Below are positions 7,590-14,496 of a stretch of 21,248 bases of DNA, one piece after another. The notes under the pieces are model-generated. The model was not told where the DNA came from, did not search any database, and was given only the letters and a program-made list of their open reading frames with translations. Made by a program: the position numbers and the translations under genes. The number at the start of each line of letters is the position of its first letter. Positions within the stretch are counted from its first letter, which is position 1. The DNA comes from JBPOJN01 sp052033505 (GTDB taxonomy: Bacteria; UBA10199; JACPAL01; GCA-016699445), in assembly GCA_052033505.1 (NCBI GenBank), contig JBPOJN010000041.1, forward strand, positions 1-21,248, written 5' to 3'.

Positions 7590-7819
7590 TAACAAGGTGC
7601 GTTTTAGTGAAAGAATGTTAGCTATAACTATCATTCATTTATAATATTTTTTAAAATTTTATATCATATAAATCAATGCGTTAGAATCCTATACCTCAAA
7701 CTTTGTTTGACACATTGGACTGGTTGGGATAAACGACGCAAAATTTTTTAATCTTAAACACAAATTTTTTGGTTCGTTTCGCAGTCTAACAAAATCCTAT
7801 TCCTTAAGGAGGATAGAAA
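7590..7819 (+). promoter_or_regulatory. AT-rich promoter and leader of the porin gene
   Basis: This is the most AT-rich stretch of the window. A perfect TTGACA (7707-7712) is followed after 17 bp by a weak TAAACG (7730-7735). A perfect TATAAT lies upstream at 7640-7645 without a good -35. The A/T block 7636-7676 could act as an UP element for the TTGACA promoter. AAATTTTTT occurs at 7741-7749 and 7762-7770, two helical turns apart. A strong AAGGAGG (7806-7812) precedes the porin ATG by 7 bases. Confidence 0.55.
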
Positions 7820-8953
7820 ATGAGAAAGCTACTCGCTATCGCAGTTGCAGTGGCACTCGTCAGTGCGGCCGGAGCCGCCAGAGCCGAAAGCGGTTCTGAG
7901 CTGGAAATCTCCGGAAACGTCACGACGGTGACCGGTTGGCAGCGTCAAAGCAATAACGCTGGTCTTGGTGCCGAAGGCATCTTGGCCGACGGTCTTGCGG
8001 CTGCTGGCCCCTTGACCACGGATACCTTTGGTTTCTTCGTGGATCAGGTTGAGTTGGATCTCGCCAAGAGCTTCGGCGAAAACATCCGCATCCGCACGGA
8101 CCTCGACTTCTCGCCCCATCGCACGATGGCCGGCGGCGGTCAGGTTGAAGTGGAGCAGGCTTATGTTACCGCCAACATCCCGGCGGGTAATGGTATCGAG
8201 TTCCTGATGGGTCGTTTCAATTCCGGTATCGGTCTTGATCCTATCGATCGCAACGAGCTCTCGACCGTTTCTTTCTCGATCGCTCACCGCACCCTGTTGC
8301 CTCACAACCTCACGGGTATGCGCTTAGGCTATGACTTCTCCGAAGCCACGCGCCTCGAAGTGTTCGTCGTGAACGACTTGAGCGACGCCTTCACCAGCAC
8401 TGACATTCCCTCCGGCGGCTTCAATTTGAGCTACGCCTGGGGCGATGAAGGTAACAAGAGCTGGATGAAACTCTCCGGCGCCGTCGGCCCGGAAAGCGCG
8501 TTGAAGAAGCACTACTCTTTCTTGGGTGATTTGAGCGGTCATTTCGCCGTCTCTGACGCCTTCTGGGTTGGTGCCGAAGGCATCTATCGCCAGGACAACG
8601 GCCAAGTGGCCGGTCAAGAAAACGCCCAGTACCTCGCGGGTCAGTTGAAAGCGCGTTACGCTTTCAGCGACGTGTGGGATGGAACCTTGCGCTATGGTTT
8701 CGCTTGGGACTTGGATAACGGTCAGGCCGGCGGTGTCCCCGCGACGGGCTTGGTCTCCGCGAACCCGGTTGCCGGTGCGACGGGTCTCGGTGCGGCGGGT
8801 ACGTTGCATCAGATCTCTTTGGCCACGGGCTATCAGATCACGGACGGTGCGCGCTTGGTCATCGAGGGTGGTATCGACCTCGGCAAGCCTTCAGCTGGTG
8901 GTGGCACGGGTATGACCCCGGGCGTTGCCGGTATGTTCGCCTATAGCTTCTAA
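7820..8953 (+). CDS. outer-membrane beta-barrel porin (BBP2-like)
   Basis: 377 residues. A signal peptide (MRKLLAIAVAVALVSAAG, cleavage probably after ARA near residue 23) is followed by alternating amphipathic strands rich in Gly, aromatic and small residues, and the chain ends AYSF. A terminal Phe is the recognition signal for the outer-membrane assembly machinery. FFVDQVELDLAK, IRIRTDLDF, VEVEQAYVTANIP and GIEFLMGRF resemble the putative beta-barrel porin-2 family (OmpL-like), whose members form passive outer-membrane channels; the substrate is unknown. A very good ribosome site and a strong terminator suggest a highly expressed single-gene unit. Confidence 0.85.
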   Translation: MRKLLAIAVAVALVSAAGAARAESGSELEISGNVTTVTGWQRQSNNAGLGAEGILADGLAAAGPLTTDTFGFFVDQVELDLAKSFGENIRIRTDLDFSPHRTMAGGGQVEVEQAYVTANIPAGNGIEFLMGRFNSGIGLDPIDRNELSTVSFSIAHRTLLPHNLTGMRLGYDFSEATRLEVFVVNDLSDAFTSTDIPSGGFNLSYAWGDEGNKSWMKLSGAVGPESALKKHYSFLGDLSGHFAVSDAFWVGAEGIYRQDNGQVAGQENAQYLAGQLKARYAFSDVWDGTLRYGFAWDLDNGQAGGVPATGLVSANPVAGATGLGAAGTLHQISLATGYQITDGARLVIEGGIDLGKPSAGGGTGMTPGVAGMFAYSF

Positions 8954-8975
8954 TTGAGTTAATTAGTTAGCGACT

Positions 8976-9012
8976 AAAAACCCCGGTGGCCGCAAGGCTG
9001 CCGGGGTTTTTT
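8976..9012 (+). terminator. rho-independent terminator of the porin gene
   Basis: The arm AAAAACCCCGG (8976-8986) pairs with CCGGGGTTTTT (9001-9011). An inner GCC-GCAA-GGC closes the hairpin with a GNRA tetraloop, and a run of T follows. It begins 23 bases after the porin stop. Confidence 0.93.
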
Positions 9013-9030
9013 ATTTGGGCCGTGTGAGTA

Positions 9031-9119
9031 ACTCCCCCTAACCCCTCTTACTTTAAGAGGGGGGAGAAAAGTGCACGCAGGTACTCCTCCCCTTAAAGGA
9101 GGGGAGGTCGGGTGGGGGT
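9031..9119. repeat. GC-rich palindromic intergenic repeat (REP/MITE-like)
   Basis: The segment has imperfect terminal inverted repeats: ACTCCCCCTAACCCC at the left, and GGTCGGGTGGGGGT at the right, whose complement is ACCCCCACCCGACC. Inside are two hairpins: CCCCTCTTA/TAAGAGGGG (9042-9050/9054-9062) and CCTCCCC/GGGGAGG (9086-9092/9101-9107), joined by GTGCACGCAGGTA. Nothing here codes. Repeats of this style occur in many copies between genes of some genomes; only one copy is in this window, so multi-copy status is inferred. It sits between two convergent genes. Confidence 0.65.
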
Positions 9120-9129
9120 ATCACTCGGT

Positions 9130-10548
9130 TTAACGCTTAACTTCCCACGACGTGGTTCCGTCGGGGTTGTCTTTGATCAGGATATTCTTTTGGGCGAGGG
9201 CGTCGCGGATTTCGTCGGAGCGTTTGAAGTCTTTGTGTTTGCGGGCGAGTTTGCGGTCTTCCAAAAGCTTGGAGATTTCTTCTTCGGAAATATTCGCGGT
9301 CTCCAAGGCCTTCGATTTTCCGCGCATGAGGAACGTTTCGGGATCGGTGTGGAAGAGGCCGATGACGGATCCGATCGCTGCGATCGCTTCTTGGACGGAT
9401 TTCTTCGATGCAGCGGAGACGGCCGTCGCTTTATTCATCGTACGGACCGCCTCGAAAAGACTGCCGATCAGGGCAGGCGTGTTGAAGTCGTCGTCCAAGG
9501 CCGCGAGCACCTTGCCGCTGGTTAAGTCGGCCACCGGTAGATTTTCTTTTCCTTCCGGGAGACTTAGAAAACGTTTGTAAGACTCGTAGAATCTTTCCAA
9601 GGCTTCGCGTGCGTTCGTCATGCCTTCTTCGGTGAAGTCGATGGGAGAGGCGTAGTGCGCCGAGAGCAAGAAGTAGCGTACGATCTCCGAGTCCCATTCC
9701 TCGAGAAGAGCGGGAATCGAGCGGAAATTGCCCAGCGATTTGCTCATCTTTGCGGAGTTGATATTCACGAAACCATTGTGCAGCCAATATTTAGCGAACG
9801 GAGCTTCGCCAGTCGCACCTTCGGACTGTGCGATTTCGTTTTCGTGATGCGGGAAAATCAGGTCGCGGCCGCCGCCGTGGATGTCGAACCGCTCGCCGAA
9901 ATACTTCATGCTCATGGCGCTGCACTCGATATGCCAGCCAGGCCGGCCCGGTCCCCATGGGGACTCCCACGAAGGCTCGCCGGGTTTGGCGCCTTTCCAC
10001 AGAGCGAAATCTAGCGGATCTTTTTTCTTTTCATCGACCTCGATGCGCGCGCCGGATTCGAGGTCGTCGATTTTCTTGCTCGATAGTTTGCCGTACGCTT
10101 TAAATTTACGGACCTCGAAGAAAACGTCGGAACCCGCAACATAAGCCAAACCGCGCTGGATCAGCTGTTCGATCAACGCGATCATTTCAGGAATGTTTTC
10201 GGTACAAAGGGGTTCGTGCGTCGGAGGCTCGACGCCAAGCTTCGTCATGGCGGCTTTGTAAGAAGCGATGTATTTCTGCGAAATATCGGACCAAAGGGCG
10301 CCGGAGGTTTGAGCCTTCTTGATGATCTTATCGTCGACGTCTGTGAAATTGCGCACGTAGGTCACATCGTTCCCCAAATGCTTCAGGTAACGATAGATCA
10401 CATCAAAAACGACGGCGGCGCGTGCGTGGCCGAGATGGCATTCGTCGTAAGGCGTGATGCCGCAGACGTACATGCGGACCTTGCCTGAGGTTAAGGATTT
10501 GAACTCCTCTTTTTTGCGCGTCAGGACGTTGTAGATCTTTAAAGACAT
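9130..10548 (-). CDS. cysS: cysteinyl-tRNA synthetase
   Basis: 472 residues, normal length, charging tRNA-Cys in the cytoplasm. The class I signatures are present: HLGH (38-41) in CGITPYDECHLGHAR, and KMSKS in SAKMSKSLGNF. The zinc ligands are visible as Cys29, the Cys of WHIECSAM, and the His and Glu of FPHHENEIAQSE. The frame stays open upstream to 10917, but that stretch is a shadow of ispF. MSLKIYNVLT at 10548, eight bases after the ispF stop, is the family-like start, although its Shine-Dalgarno is weak. It is the last gene of carD-ispD-ispF-cysS. Confidence 0.96.
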   Translation of the reverse strand: MSLKIYNVLTRKKEEFKSLTSGKVRMYVCGITPYDECHLGHARAAVVFDVIYRYLKHLGNDVTYVRNFTDVDDKIIKKAQTSGALWSDISQKYIASYKAAMTKLGVEPPTHEPLCTENIPEMIALIEQLIQRGLAYVAGSDVFFEVRKFKAYGKLSSKKIDDLESGARIEVDEKKKDPLDFALWKGAKPGEPSWESPWGPGRPGWHIECSAMSMKYFGERFDIHGGGRDLIFPHHENEIAQSEGATGEAPFAKYWLHNGFVNINSAKMSKSLGNFRSIPALLEEWDSEIVRYFLLSAHYASPIDFTEEGMTNAREALERFYESYKRFLSLPEGKENLPVADLTSGKVLAALDDDFNTPALIGSLFEAVRTMNKATAVSAASKKSVQEAIAAIGSVIGLFHTDPETFLMRGKSKALETANISEEEISKLLEDRKLARKHKDFKRSDEIRDALAQKNILIKDNPDGTTSWEVKR

Positions 10549-10556
10549 GGATGTTC

Positions 10557-11030
10557 TCAGTTTTTTCGGAGGAGTACGACCACTTGGGCCGCTACGGCTT
10601 CCCCTCGGCCGACGGCGTCCAAACCTTCGCCGCGTTTCGCCTTGAGGTTGATGCGGTCGGCCGGAAGCGACAGGATCTCCGAGATATTTTTCGTCATCTC
10701 CGGAACGTGGGGAACAAGCTTCGGACGTTCGAGGAGGATGTTGGCGTCGATGTTTTCGATTTCGAAATTTTTCTCCTTCAAGAGTTCGTGTGCGGTTTTC
10801 AGGAAGACCGCCGAGTCGGCGTCTTTCCACCGGGGGTCGGTGTCGGGGAAGTGCCGGCCGATGTCGCCTAAGCCTAAAGCCCCCAAAATTGCGTCGGTCA
10901 AGGCGTGATAAAGACAATCACCGTCTGAGTGTCCGGACGGGCCTTTGTCGAAAGGTACCACGGCCCCGCCCAGGAGGAACTTCCTGCCGGGAATCAACGG
11001 GTGAATGTCGTAGCCTAGTCCGATGCGCAT
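10557..11030 (-). CDS. ispF: 2-C-methyl-D-erythritol 2,4-cyclodiphosphate synthase
   Basis: 157 residues. IspF cyclises CDP-ME 2-phosphate to MEcPP in the MEP isoprenoid pathway. The metal-binding Asp8 and His10 (DIHPL) and HSDGD (34-38) are present, as is the C-terminal GRGEAVAAQ. In the nucleotide/phosphate-contacting loop, where E. coli has three Thr before Glu135, this protein reads K-R-G-E (132-135), placing Arg at a position usually Thr; catalytic Glu135 is kept. It overlaps ispD by 16 bases, and AAGGA lies five bases before its ATG, indicating coupled translation. Confidence 0.95.
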   Translation of the reverse strand: MRIGLGYDIHPLIPGRKFLLGGAVVPFDKGPSGHSDGDCLYHALTDAILGALGLGDIGRHFPDTDPRWKDADSAVFLKTAHELLKEKNFEIENIDANILLERPKLVPHVPEMTKNISEILSLPADRINLKAKRGEGLDAVGRGEAVAAQVVVLLRKN

Positions 11031-11722
11031 GACGTCCTTAAGTTCAAATACATCTCGGCGATCTTCAAATCCTCGGGCAAGGTCACCTTTATATTATAAG
11101 GGCTGCCTTCCACCATCTTTACTTGAGCGCCGGTGCGCTCCACCAGCATGGATTCGTCCGTCCCTAGAAAATTTTCCAGTAACGATTTCGCGACGGCTTC
11201 TTTGAAAAGGCCGTAACGAAAGGCCTGGGGCGTTTGAACGCTCCACAGGGAGCTGCGATCGACGGTTTCCGTCACGAAATGTCCCGAGTCTCCGCGTTTG
11301 GTGGTTTCTTTGACCGGCAGAGCCGCGATCGCCCCCCCGAAATCCTTGGCCGCTTGGATCGTTTTTCCGATCAAATCGGCCGTGACCAGCGGCCGAACCC
11401 CATCATGGACGACCACGAGATCGCAAACCGGCAGGGCTTCGAATCCCAGGCGCACCGAATCTTGGCGTTCTTTGCCGCCGGCGACGACGTTCACGATTTT
11501 CTTAAGAGCATGGCTCGCGATCATTTCGCGAACCGCGGCGATCTCGGCCTCGGGAGCGACGACACAAACGCCGTCGATCTCGGAAGCGTTTTCGAAAGCG
11601 GAGAGCGTTTGGATCAGAAGAGGTTTGCCGGCGAGACGCAAAAATTGTTTTTGTGCCCCAAAACGTTTCCCGAGACCTGCGGCTGGGATGACGGCGAAAA
11701 CTCTGTGAGATGATTCAGGCAT
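11015..11722 (-). CDS. ispD: 2-C-methyl-D-erythritol 4-phosphate cytidylyltransferase
   Basis: 235 residues from the ATG at 11722. IspD joins CTP to MEP, making CDP-ME. The nucleotide-binding start VIPAAGLGKRFG...KQFL, the VHDGVRPLV motif, VQTPQAFRY and GTDESMLVE are all family landmarks. The frame can be extended to a TTG at 11743, but that lies in the T-run of a terminator, so the ATG is preferred. No Shine-Dalgarno precedes it. The gene follows the carD terminator by only about 15 bases and overlaps ispF at its 3' end. Confidence 0.95.
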   Translation of the reverse strand: MPESSHRVFAVIPAAGLGKRFGAQKQFLRLAGKPLLIQTLSAFENASEIDGVCVVAPEAEIAAVREMIASHALKKIVNVVAGGKERQDSVRLGFEALPVCDLVVVHDGVRPLVTADLIGKTIQAAKDFGGAIAALPVKETTKRGDSGHFVTETVDRSSLWSVQTPQAFRYGLFKEAVAKSLLENFLGTDESMLVERTGAQVKMVEGSPYNIKVTLPEDLKIAEMYLNLRTSCASD

Positions 11723-11737
11723 GATAGATAAGGGCAG

Positions 11738-11776
11738 AAACAAAAAGGCCCGACCGGGAAATATCGGTCGGGCCTT
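11738..11776 (-). terminator. rho-independent terminator between carD and ispD
   Basis: On the minus strand AAGGCCCGACCG (11776-11765) pairs perfectly with CGGTCGGGCCTT (11756-11745) around an 8-base loop, and T-rich DNA (TTTTTGTTT) follows at once. It ends carD transcription. The ispD ATG lies about 15 bases beyond, so downstream genes rely on read-through or on a promoter inside this structure. Confidence 0.93.
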
Positions 11777-11801
11777 GAATCCGCAAGCTTGAAGATGAGT
11801 C

Positions 11802-12293
11802 TTAAGCTTTGAAAATCTTCTGAATTTCCTTCAGCACGTCTTCTTCCCCGAGGTCCTGGGCGATGGCCAGTTCCTTGACGAGCAGGGAACGCGCCGTATC
11901 GAGCATTTTGCGCTCGCCGAACGAGAGTTCTTTTTCGAACTTCAGCATCGACAGGTCGCGCAGGACTTCCGCGATCTCATAGACGGAGCCGCTTTTGATC
12001 TTGTCCATGTACTCGCGATAGCGGCGGTTCCAGGTCTGGTTGTCGACCGTGATGTCGCGTTCCTTCAGGATTTCGTAGACTTCGTCGACCTGGTCTTCGT
12101 CGATGATTTCGCGCAGGCCCACGGCCTTGATGTTGTTGGTCGGGACCATGATGGTCATGCCGTTGTCCAAAATGCGCAGGATGTAGAAAGTCTGTTTGTT
12201 CCCGGAAATCTCCCGAATCTCGACGGCCTTCACTTCGCCGACGCCGTGAGCGGGATAAACGGCTTTGTCACCGGGTTTGAATTGCAGGGCCAT
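11802..12293 (-). CDS. carD: CarD/CdnL family RNA-polymerase-binding regulator
   Basis: 163 residues. The N-terminal RNAP-interacting domain (about 1-60; FKPGDKAVYPAHGVGEV) has the fold also found in TRCF/Mfd. The C-terminal helical domain carries Trp88 in QTWNRRYREYMDKIKSG, the residue that wedges into promoter DNA in CarD proteins and stabilises open complexes. Length and layout are those of the CarD/CdnL group of Myxococcota and Actinobacteria. AAGGAGG lies before the ATG, and a likely promoter and a terminator bracket the gene. carD next to ispD-ispF-cysS is an arrangement also known from Mycobacterium. Confidence 0.95.
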   Translation of the reverse strand: MALQFKPGDKAVYPAHGVGEVKAVEIREISGNKQTFYILRILDNGMTIMVPTNNIKAVGLREIIDEDQVDEVYEILKERDITVDNQTWNRRYREYMDKIKSGSVYEIAEVLRDLSMLKFEKELSFGERKMLDTARSLLVKELAIAQDLGEEDVLKEIQKIFKA

Positions 12294-12341
12294 TAGAATT
12301 CCTCCTTAAGAAGTTGAAAACAATACGCGAACAAGCCGTCG

Positions 12342-12370
12342 TTCTTATCACGCTTGACGCAAAGGGTCAA
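12342..12370 (-). promoter_or_regulatory. probable carD promoter
   Basis: Minus strand TTGACC (12370-12365), a 17-bp spacer and TAAGAA (12347-12342) stand about 50 bases upstream of the carD start, with the expected orientation. The -10 is imperfect. Confidence 0.45.
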
Positions 12371-12433
12371 ACGCTTGGTGCATCTTTTTTGCACAATTCA
12401 TACAAAACTTCATAGCCAGAGCCCCTCTGCCGG

Positions 12434-12462
12434 TTGACACACCCAAACTCCCATACTAGGAG
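12434..12462 (+). promoter_or_regulatory. probable tRNA-Phe promoter
   Basis: A perfect TTGACA (12434-12439) is followed by CATACTAGGAG. The best -10 at a 17-bp spacing is TAGGAG (12457-12462), with TACTAG just before it. It lies about 25 bases upstream of the tRNA. Confidence 0.5.
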
Positions 12463-12484
12463 TCGCCCTCTTTTCGAGAGTACC

Positions 12485-12557
12485 GGGCGGGTAGCTCAGT
12501 CGGTAGAGCGGCAGACTGAAAATCTGCGCGTCGGGGGTTCGATTCCCTCCCTGCCCA
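12485..12557 (+). tRNA. tRNA-Phe (anticodon GAA)
   Basis: A complete 73-base cloverleaf. The acceptor stem GGGCGGG pairs with CCTGCCC (one G-U), and the D arm is GCTC/GAGC. The anticodon stem GCAGA/TCTGC holds the loop CTGAAAA, whose anticodon is GAA (Phe). There is a 5-base variable loop and a T arm GGGGG-TTCGATT-CCCTC. The discriminator is A and the following bases are CAT, so CCA is not encoded and must be added by nucleotidyltransferase. Confidence 0.97.
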
Positions 12558-12711
12558 CATTTCCTTCATTTACCTGTGTAGAATTTCCCTTGAGACAACG
12601 AAAAAAGGGAATCCTAGACCAGGACTCCCCCGAGGCCGGCAGCACGACGCTGCTATGAGACTTCTCGCCGCTTCACGCCAAATGTTGCGGATTTTTTAGG
12701 CTTTTTAAGAA

Positions 12712-12750
12712 AAAAATCCTCCAGAGGGGATCTCCCTCCGGAGGATTTTT
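12712..12750. terminator. bidirectional rho-independent terminator
   Basis: AAAAATCCTCC (12712-12722) pairs with GGAGGATTTTT (12740-12750). After one mismatch, GAGGG/CCCTC continues the stem to a 5-base loop. A-runs on one side and T-runs on the other suit both the tRNA unit (+) and the comEA-like gene (-), which converge here. The stretch 12558-12711 holds no convincing gene. Confidence 0.92.
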
Positions 12751-12779
12751 CAATTTTTTCAACCTCTTAGATCGACGCA

Positions 12780-13112
12780 TTACTTCGAGGCGGAAGACGG
12801 CAGGGCGGTGGGAGCGGAACCGTCGATCGTCACGTAGGGCGTGAGCTTTTCAAGCATTTTCGGGCCGATACCTTTGACTTCCGTCAGTTCCGAGACGTCT
12901 TTAAAAGGATGTGCGTCCCGGTAGGCGACGATGGCGTCCGCCTTGGCTTTGCCGATGCCGGGCAGGGCCGTCAGCTCCTGGGCGGATGCGGTATTGACGT
13001 TGATCGCCTGCGTGGGAAGCGCTTTCGCGGCGGCGAACGCGCCGGACAAGGGGAGGGCGACGGCGACCATCATCGTGACGGTGGCCAGGAATCGGGTGAT
13101 TTGTTTTTTCAT
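12780..13112 (-). CDS. ComEA-like exported helix-hairpin-helix DNA-binding protein
   Basis: 110 residues. A signal peptide (MKKQITRFLATVTMMVAVAL, cleaved near AFA-AAKA) leads to a single ComEA-type domain. INVNTASAQELTALPGIGKAKADAIVAYR and FKDVSELTEVKGIGPKMLEKL form the two helix-hairpin-helix motifs (PGIGKAKA at 51-58, KGIGPKML at 80-87). Such proteins bind double-stranded DNA in the periplasm, classically during natural transformation; short secreted copies also occur in species with no demonstrated competence. There is one base between the preceding gene's stop and this start, so the two form an operon. Confidence 0.88.
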   Translation of the reverse strand: MKKQITRFLATVTMMVAVALPLSGAFAAAKALPTQAINVNTASAQELTALPGIGKAKADAIVAYRDAHPFKDVSELTEVKGIGPKMLEKLTPYVTIDGSAPTALPSSASK

Positions 13113-13113
13113 A

Positions 13114-13329
13114 TTAGTCTCTTTCTCTGGGTTGGTTGGGTTTGGGGAACACCTTGCGGTCCCGGATTTGGATCCGGCCGTTCAAGGGGACGGCGTCCAA
13201 GATGACATTGATCGATGCGTCCCTATTGACGAATGCGATGCCGACCTTGGTCCAACGTCCTTTTTCCGACGAATTTTCCTCCCGCTCGGGGACGGCAAAG
13301 ACGTCTTTCATGGTGATGGGCTCTTTCAT
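13114..13329 (-). CDS. conserved 71-residue protein of unknown function
   Basis: The ORF can be read from 13404, but the ATG at 13329 is preceded by AAAGGAG and starts MKEPITMKDVF, so 71 residues is the likely product. The core, GRWTKVGIAFVNRDASINVI then LDAVPLNGRIQIRD, resembles small uncharacterised proteins I associate with deltaproteobacterial genomes; no function is known to me. There is no signal peptide or membrane segment, so it should be cytoplasmic; the folded part looks beta-rich. It is the first gene of the unit with the comEA-like gene and lies behind the sigma-54-like promoter. Confidence 0.75.
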   Translation of the reverse strand: MKEPITMKDVFAVPEREENSSEKGRWTKVGIAFVNRDASINVILDAVPLNGRIQIRDRKVFPKPNQPRERD

Positions 13330-13351
13330 GCTGACTCCTTTGGTACTGGTG

Positions 13352-13374
13352 ACGATCTCCCGCGGTGAGATCGT
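13352..13374 (-). promoter_or_regulatory. 5' leader hairpin or operator
   Basis: ACGATCTC (13352-13359) and GAGATCGT (13367-13374) form a perfect 8-bp inverted repeat with a 7-base centre containing CCGCGG. It would occupy the first bases of the transcript from the sigma-54 site, so it could protect or regulate the RNA, or be a protein-binding site. Confidence 0.5.
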
Positions 13375-13387
13375 GTGAACGCGAAAG

Positions 13388-13403
13388 AGCAAGGGGAGTG
13401 CCA
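13388..13403 (-). promoter_or_regulatory. sigma-54 (-24/-12) promoter of the 71-aa gene and comEA-like unit
   Basis: Read on the minus strand, the site is TGGCACTCCCCTTGCT, against the consensus TGGCACGNNNNTTGCW. Only the weakly conserved base after TGGCAC differs, and the GG-GC spacing is exact. Transcription would start near 13377, about 48 bases before the 71-residue protein's ATG. Confidence 0.72.
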
Positions 13404-13443
13404 AAAGTTTTGTGCGGGAAAAATGAAGGTGCAGGAAAAATGA

Positions 13444-13458
13444 GACCGAAAAACGGTC
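13444..13458 (-). terminator. weak hairpin after the polyprenyl synthase gene
   Basis: GACCG/CGGTC with a 5-base loop lies about 37 bases beyond the stop of the minus-strand gene. It is followed (minus strand) by TCATTTTTCC, which occurs twice in a 17-bp-period direct repeat (13412-13443). It is a poor terminator at best. Confidence 0.3.
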
Positions 13459-13494
13459 GTGAAGGTCCGAAAGTCGGAGGCTATTGCTTACGAT

Positions 13495-14496
13495 CTATTG
13501 TTTACGATCGATGACGAACGAGGCCAAGGTCTGCAGGGTTTCTTTTTCCATACTTGGCTTGAAGGGATGCAGGGCCGCGACGGCTTTTTGGATGTAGCTG
13601 CGTGCGTGGTCGAGCGTGCTTTGGATGCCGCCGTATTTGTGGATGATGGCGACGATTTCCTTCAAACGGGCGTCATCGATGGTGTCGGCGATCACGGCGT
13701 CCTTAATGAGGCGGCGTTCGTCTTGGGAGCAATGACGAAGGGCGACCAAGAGCGGCAGCGTGATTTTCCCCTCCCGCAGGTCAGTGCCCGGAGTCTTGCC
13801 GAATTTCTCGTCGTCGGAGACGTAGTCCAAGACGTCGTCGGCCAATTGAAACGCGACGCCCAAGCTGCGGCCGTATTCTCCCAAGGCGGTCACGTATTCT
13901 TGCGAGACGTTGCCCAAGACGCCGCCGATCGCGCACGACGTGGACATCAGGACGGCGGTCTTGTCGGTAATGATTTTGAGGTAGTCTTCTTCGGTCGTGG
14001 TGATGTCGTTCGATTTCGCGATTTCCAGGATTTCGCCTTCGGTCGTGGCGAGCATGGCGTTCGTGACCATCTCGATGACTTTCAGATTTCCGGTGCTGAC
14101 GAGCAGCGTGGAGGCTTGGCAGTAGAAAAAATCGCCGACAAGCACGGCGACTTGGTTGCCCCAGCGGTTGTTTGTGGAAACTTTACCGCGGCGTAGCTTC
14201 GCGTTGTCGATCACGTCGTCGTGCATGAGCGTCGCGGTGTGAAAAAACTCCATCGCGGCGGCGCAGTGGATGGCTTTCTCAGTCGAAGCACCCGCGAGAC
14301 GCGAGGATAAGAGGCATAAAATCGGACGCAAACGCTTTCCGCCGTCGCGGATGACGTACTCGGCGATCTCGGTGATGAACGTCACGTCGGAGGTGATGTG
14401 TTTGCGGATGACGGCTTCGACTTCGGCCAAGTCTCTCTTGATGGGCAGGCAAATTTCTTCGAGATTCATCGCGAACGCGTCTACGTGCCCCTCCAT
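13495..14496 (-). CDS. ispB: long-chain polyprenyl diphosphate synthase (IspB-type)
   Basis: 333 residues. It extends isoprenyl diphosphate chains with IPP to make the side chain of quinones, using MEP-pathway products. GGKRLRP (52-58), the first aspartate-rich motif DDVID (93-97, within LMHDDVIDNAKLRRG) and the second, DDVLD (220-224), are intact. Residues four and five before the first motif are Thr and Ala, not bulky aromatics, which fits a long (C35-C50) rather than C15/C20 product; the exact length cannot be read. The ATG at 14496 has AAGGA directly against it; an in-frame ATG at 14469 is an alternative. It is divergent from the esterase gene over 44 bp. Confidence 0.92.
   Translation of the reverse strand: MEGHVDAFAMNLEEICLPIKRDLAEVEAVIRKHITSDVTFITEIAEYVIRDGGKRLRPILCLLSSRLAGASTEKAIHCAAAMEFFHTATLMHDDVIDNAKLRRGKVSTNNRWGNQVAVLVGDFFYCQASTLLVSTGNLKVIEMVTNAMLATTEGEILEIAKSNDITTTEEDYLKIITDKTAVLMSTSCAIGGVLGNVSQEYVTALGEYGRSLGVAFQLADDVLDYVSDDEKFGKTPGTDLREGKITLPLLVALRHCSQDERRLIKDAVIADTIDDARLKEIVAIIHKYGGIQSTLDHARSYIQKAVAALHPFKPSMEKETLQTLASFVIDRKQ

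Noticed and set aside
10549..10917. N-terminal extension of cysS by about 120 codons
   Set aside because: The extension is Arg-rich and runs through ispF in another frame; MSLKIYNVLT at 10548 matches the family start.
12434..12658. 74-codon ORF over the tRNA
   Set aside because: It reads through tRNA-Phe and its promoter and has no protein-like features.
13412..13443. CRISPR or tandem-repeat array
   Set aside because: Only two imperfect 15-bp copies with a 17-bp period; no spacers and no cas genes.
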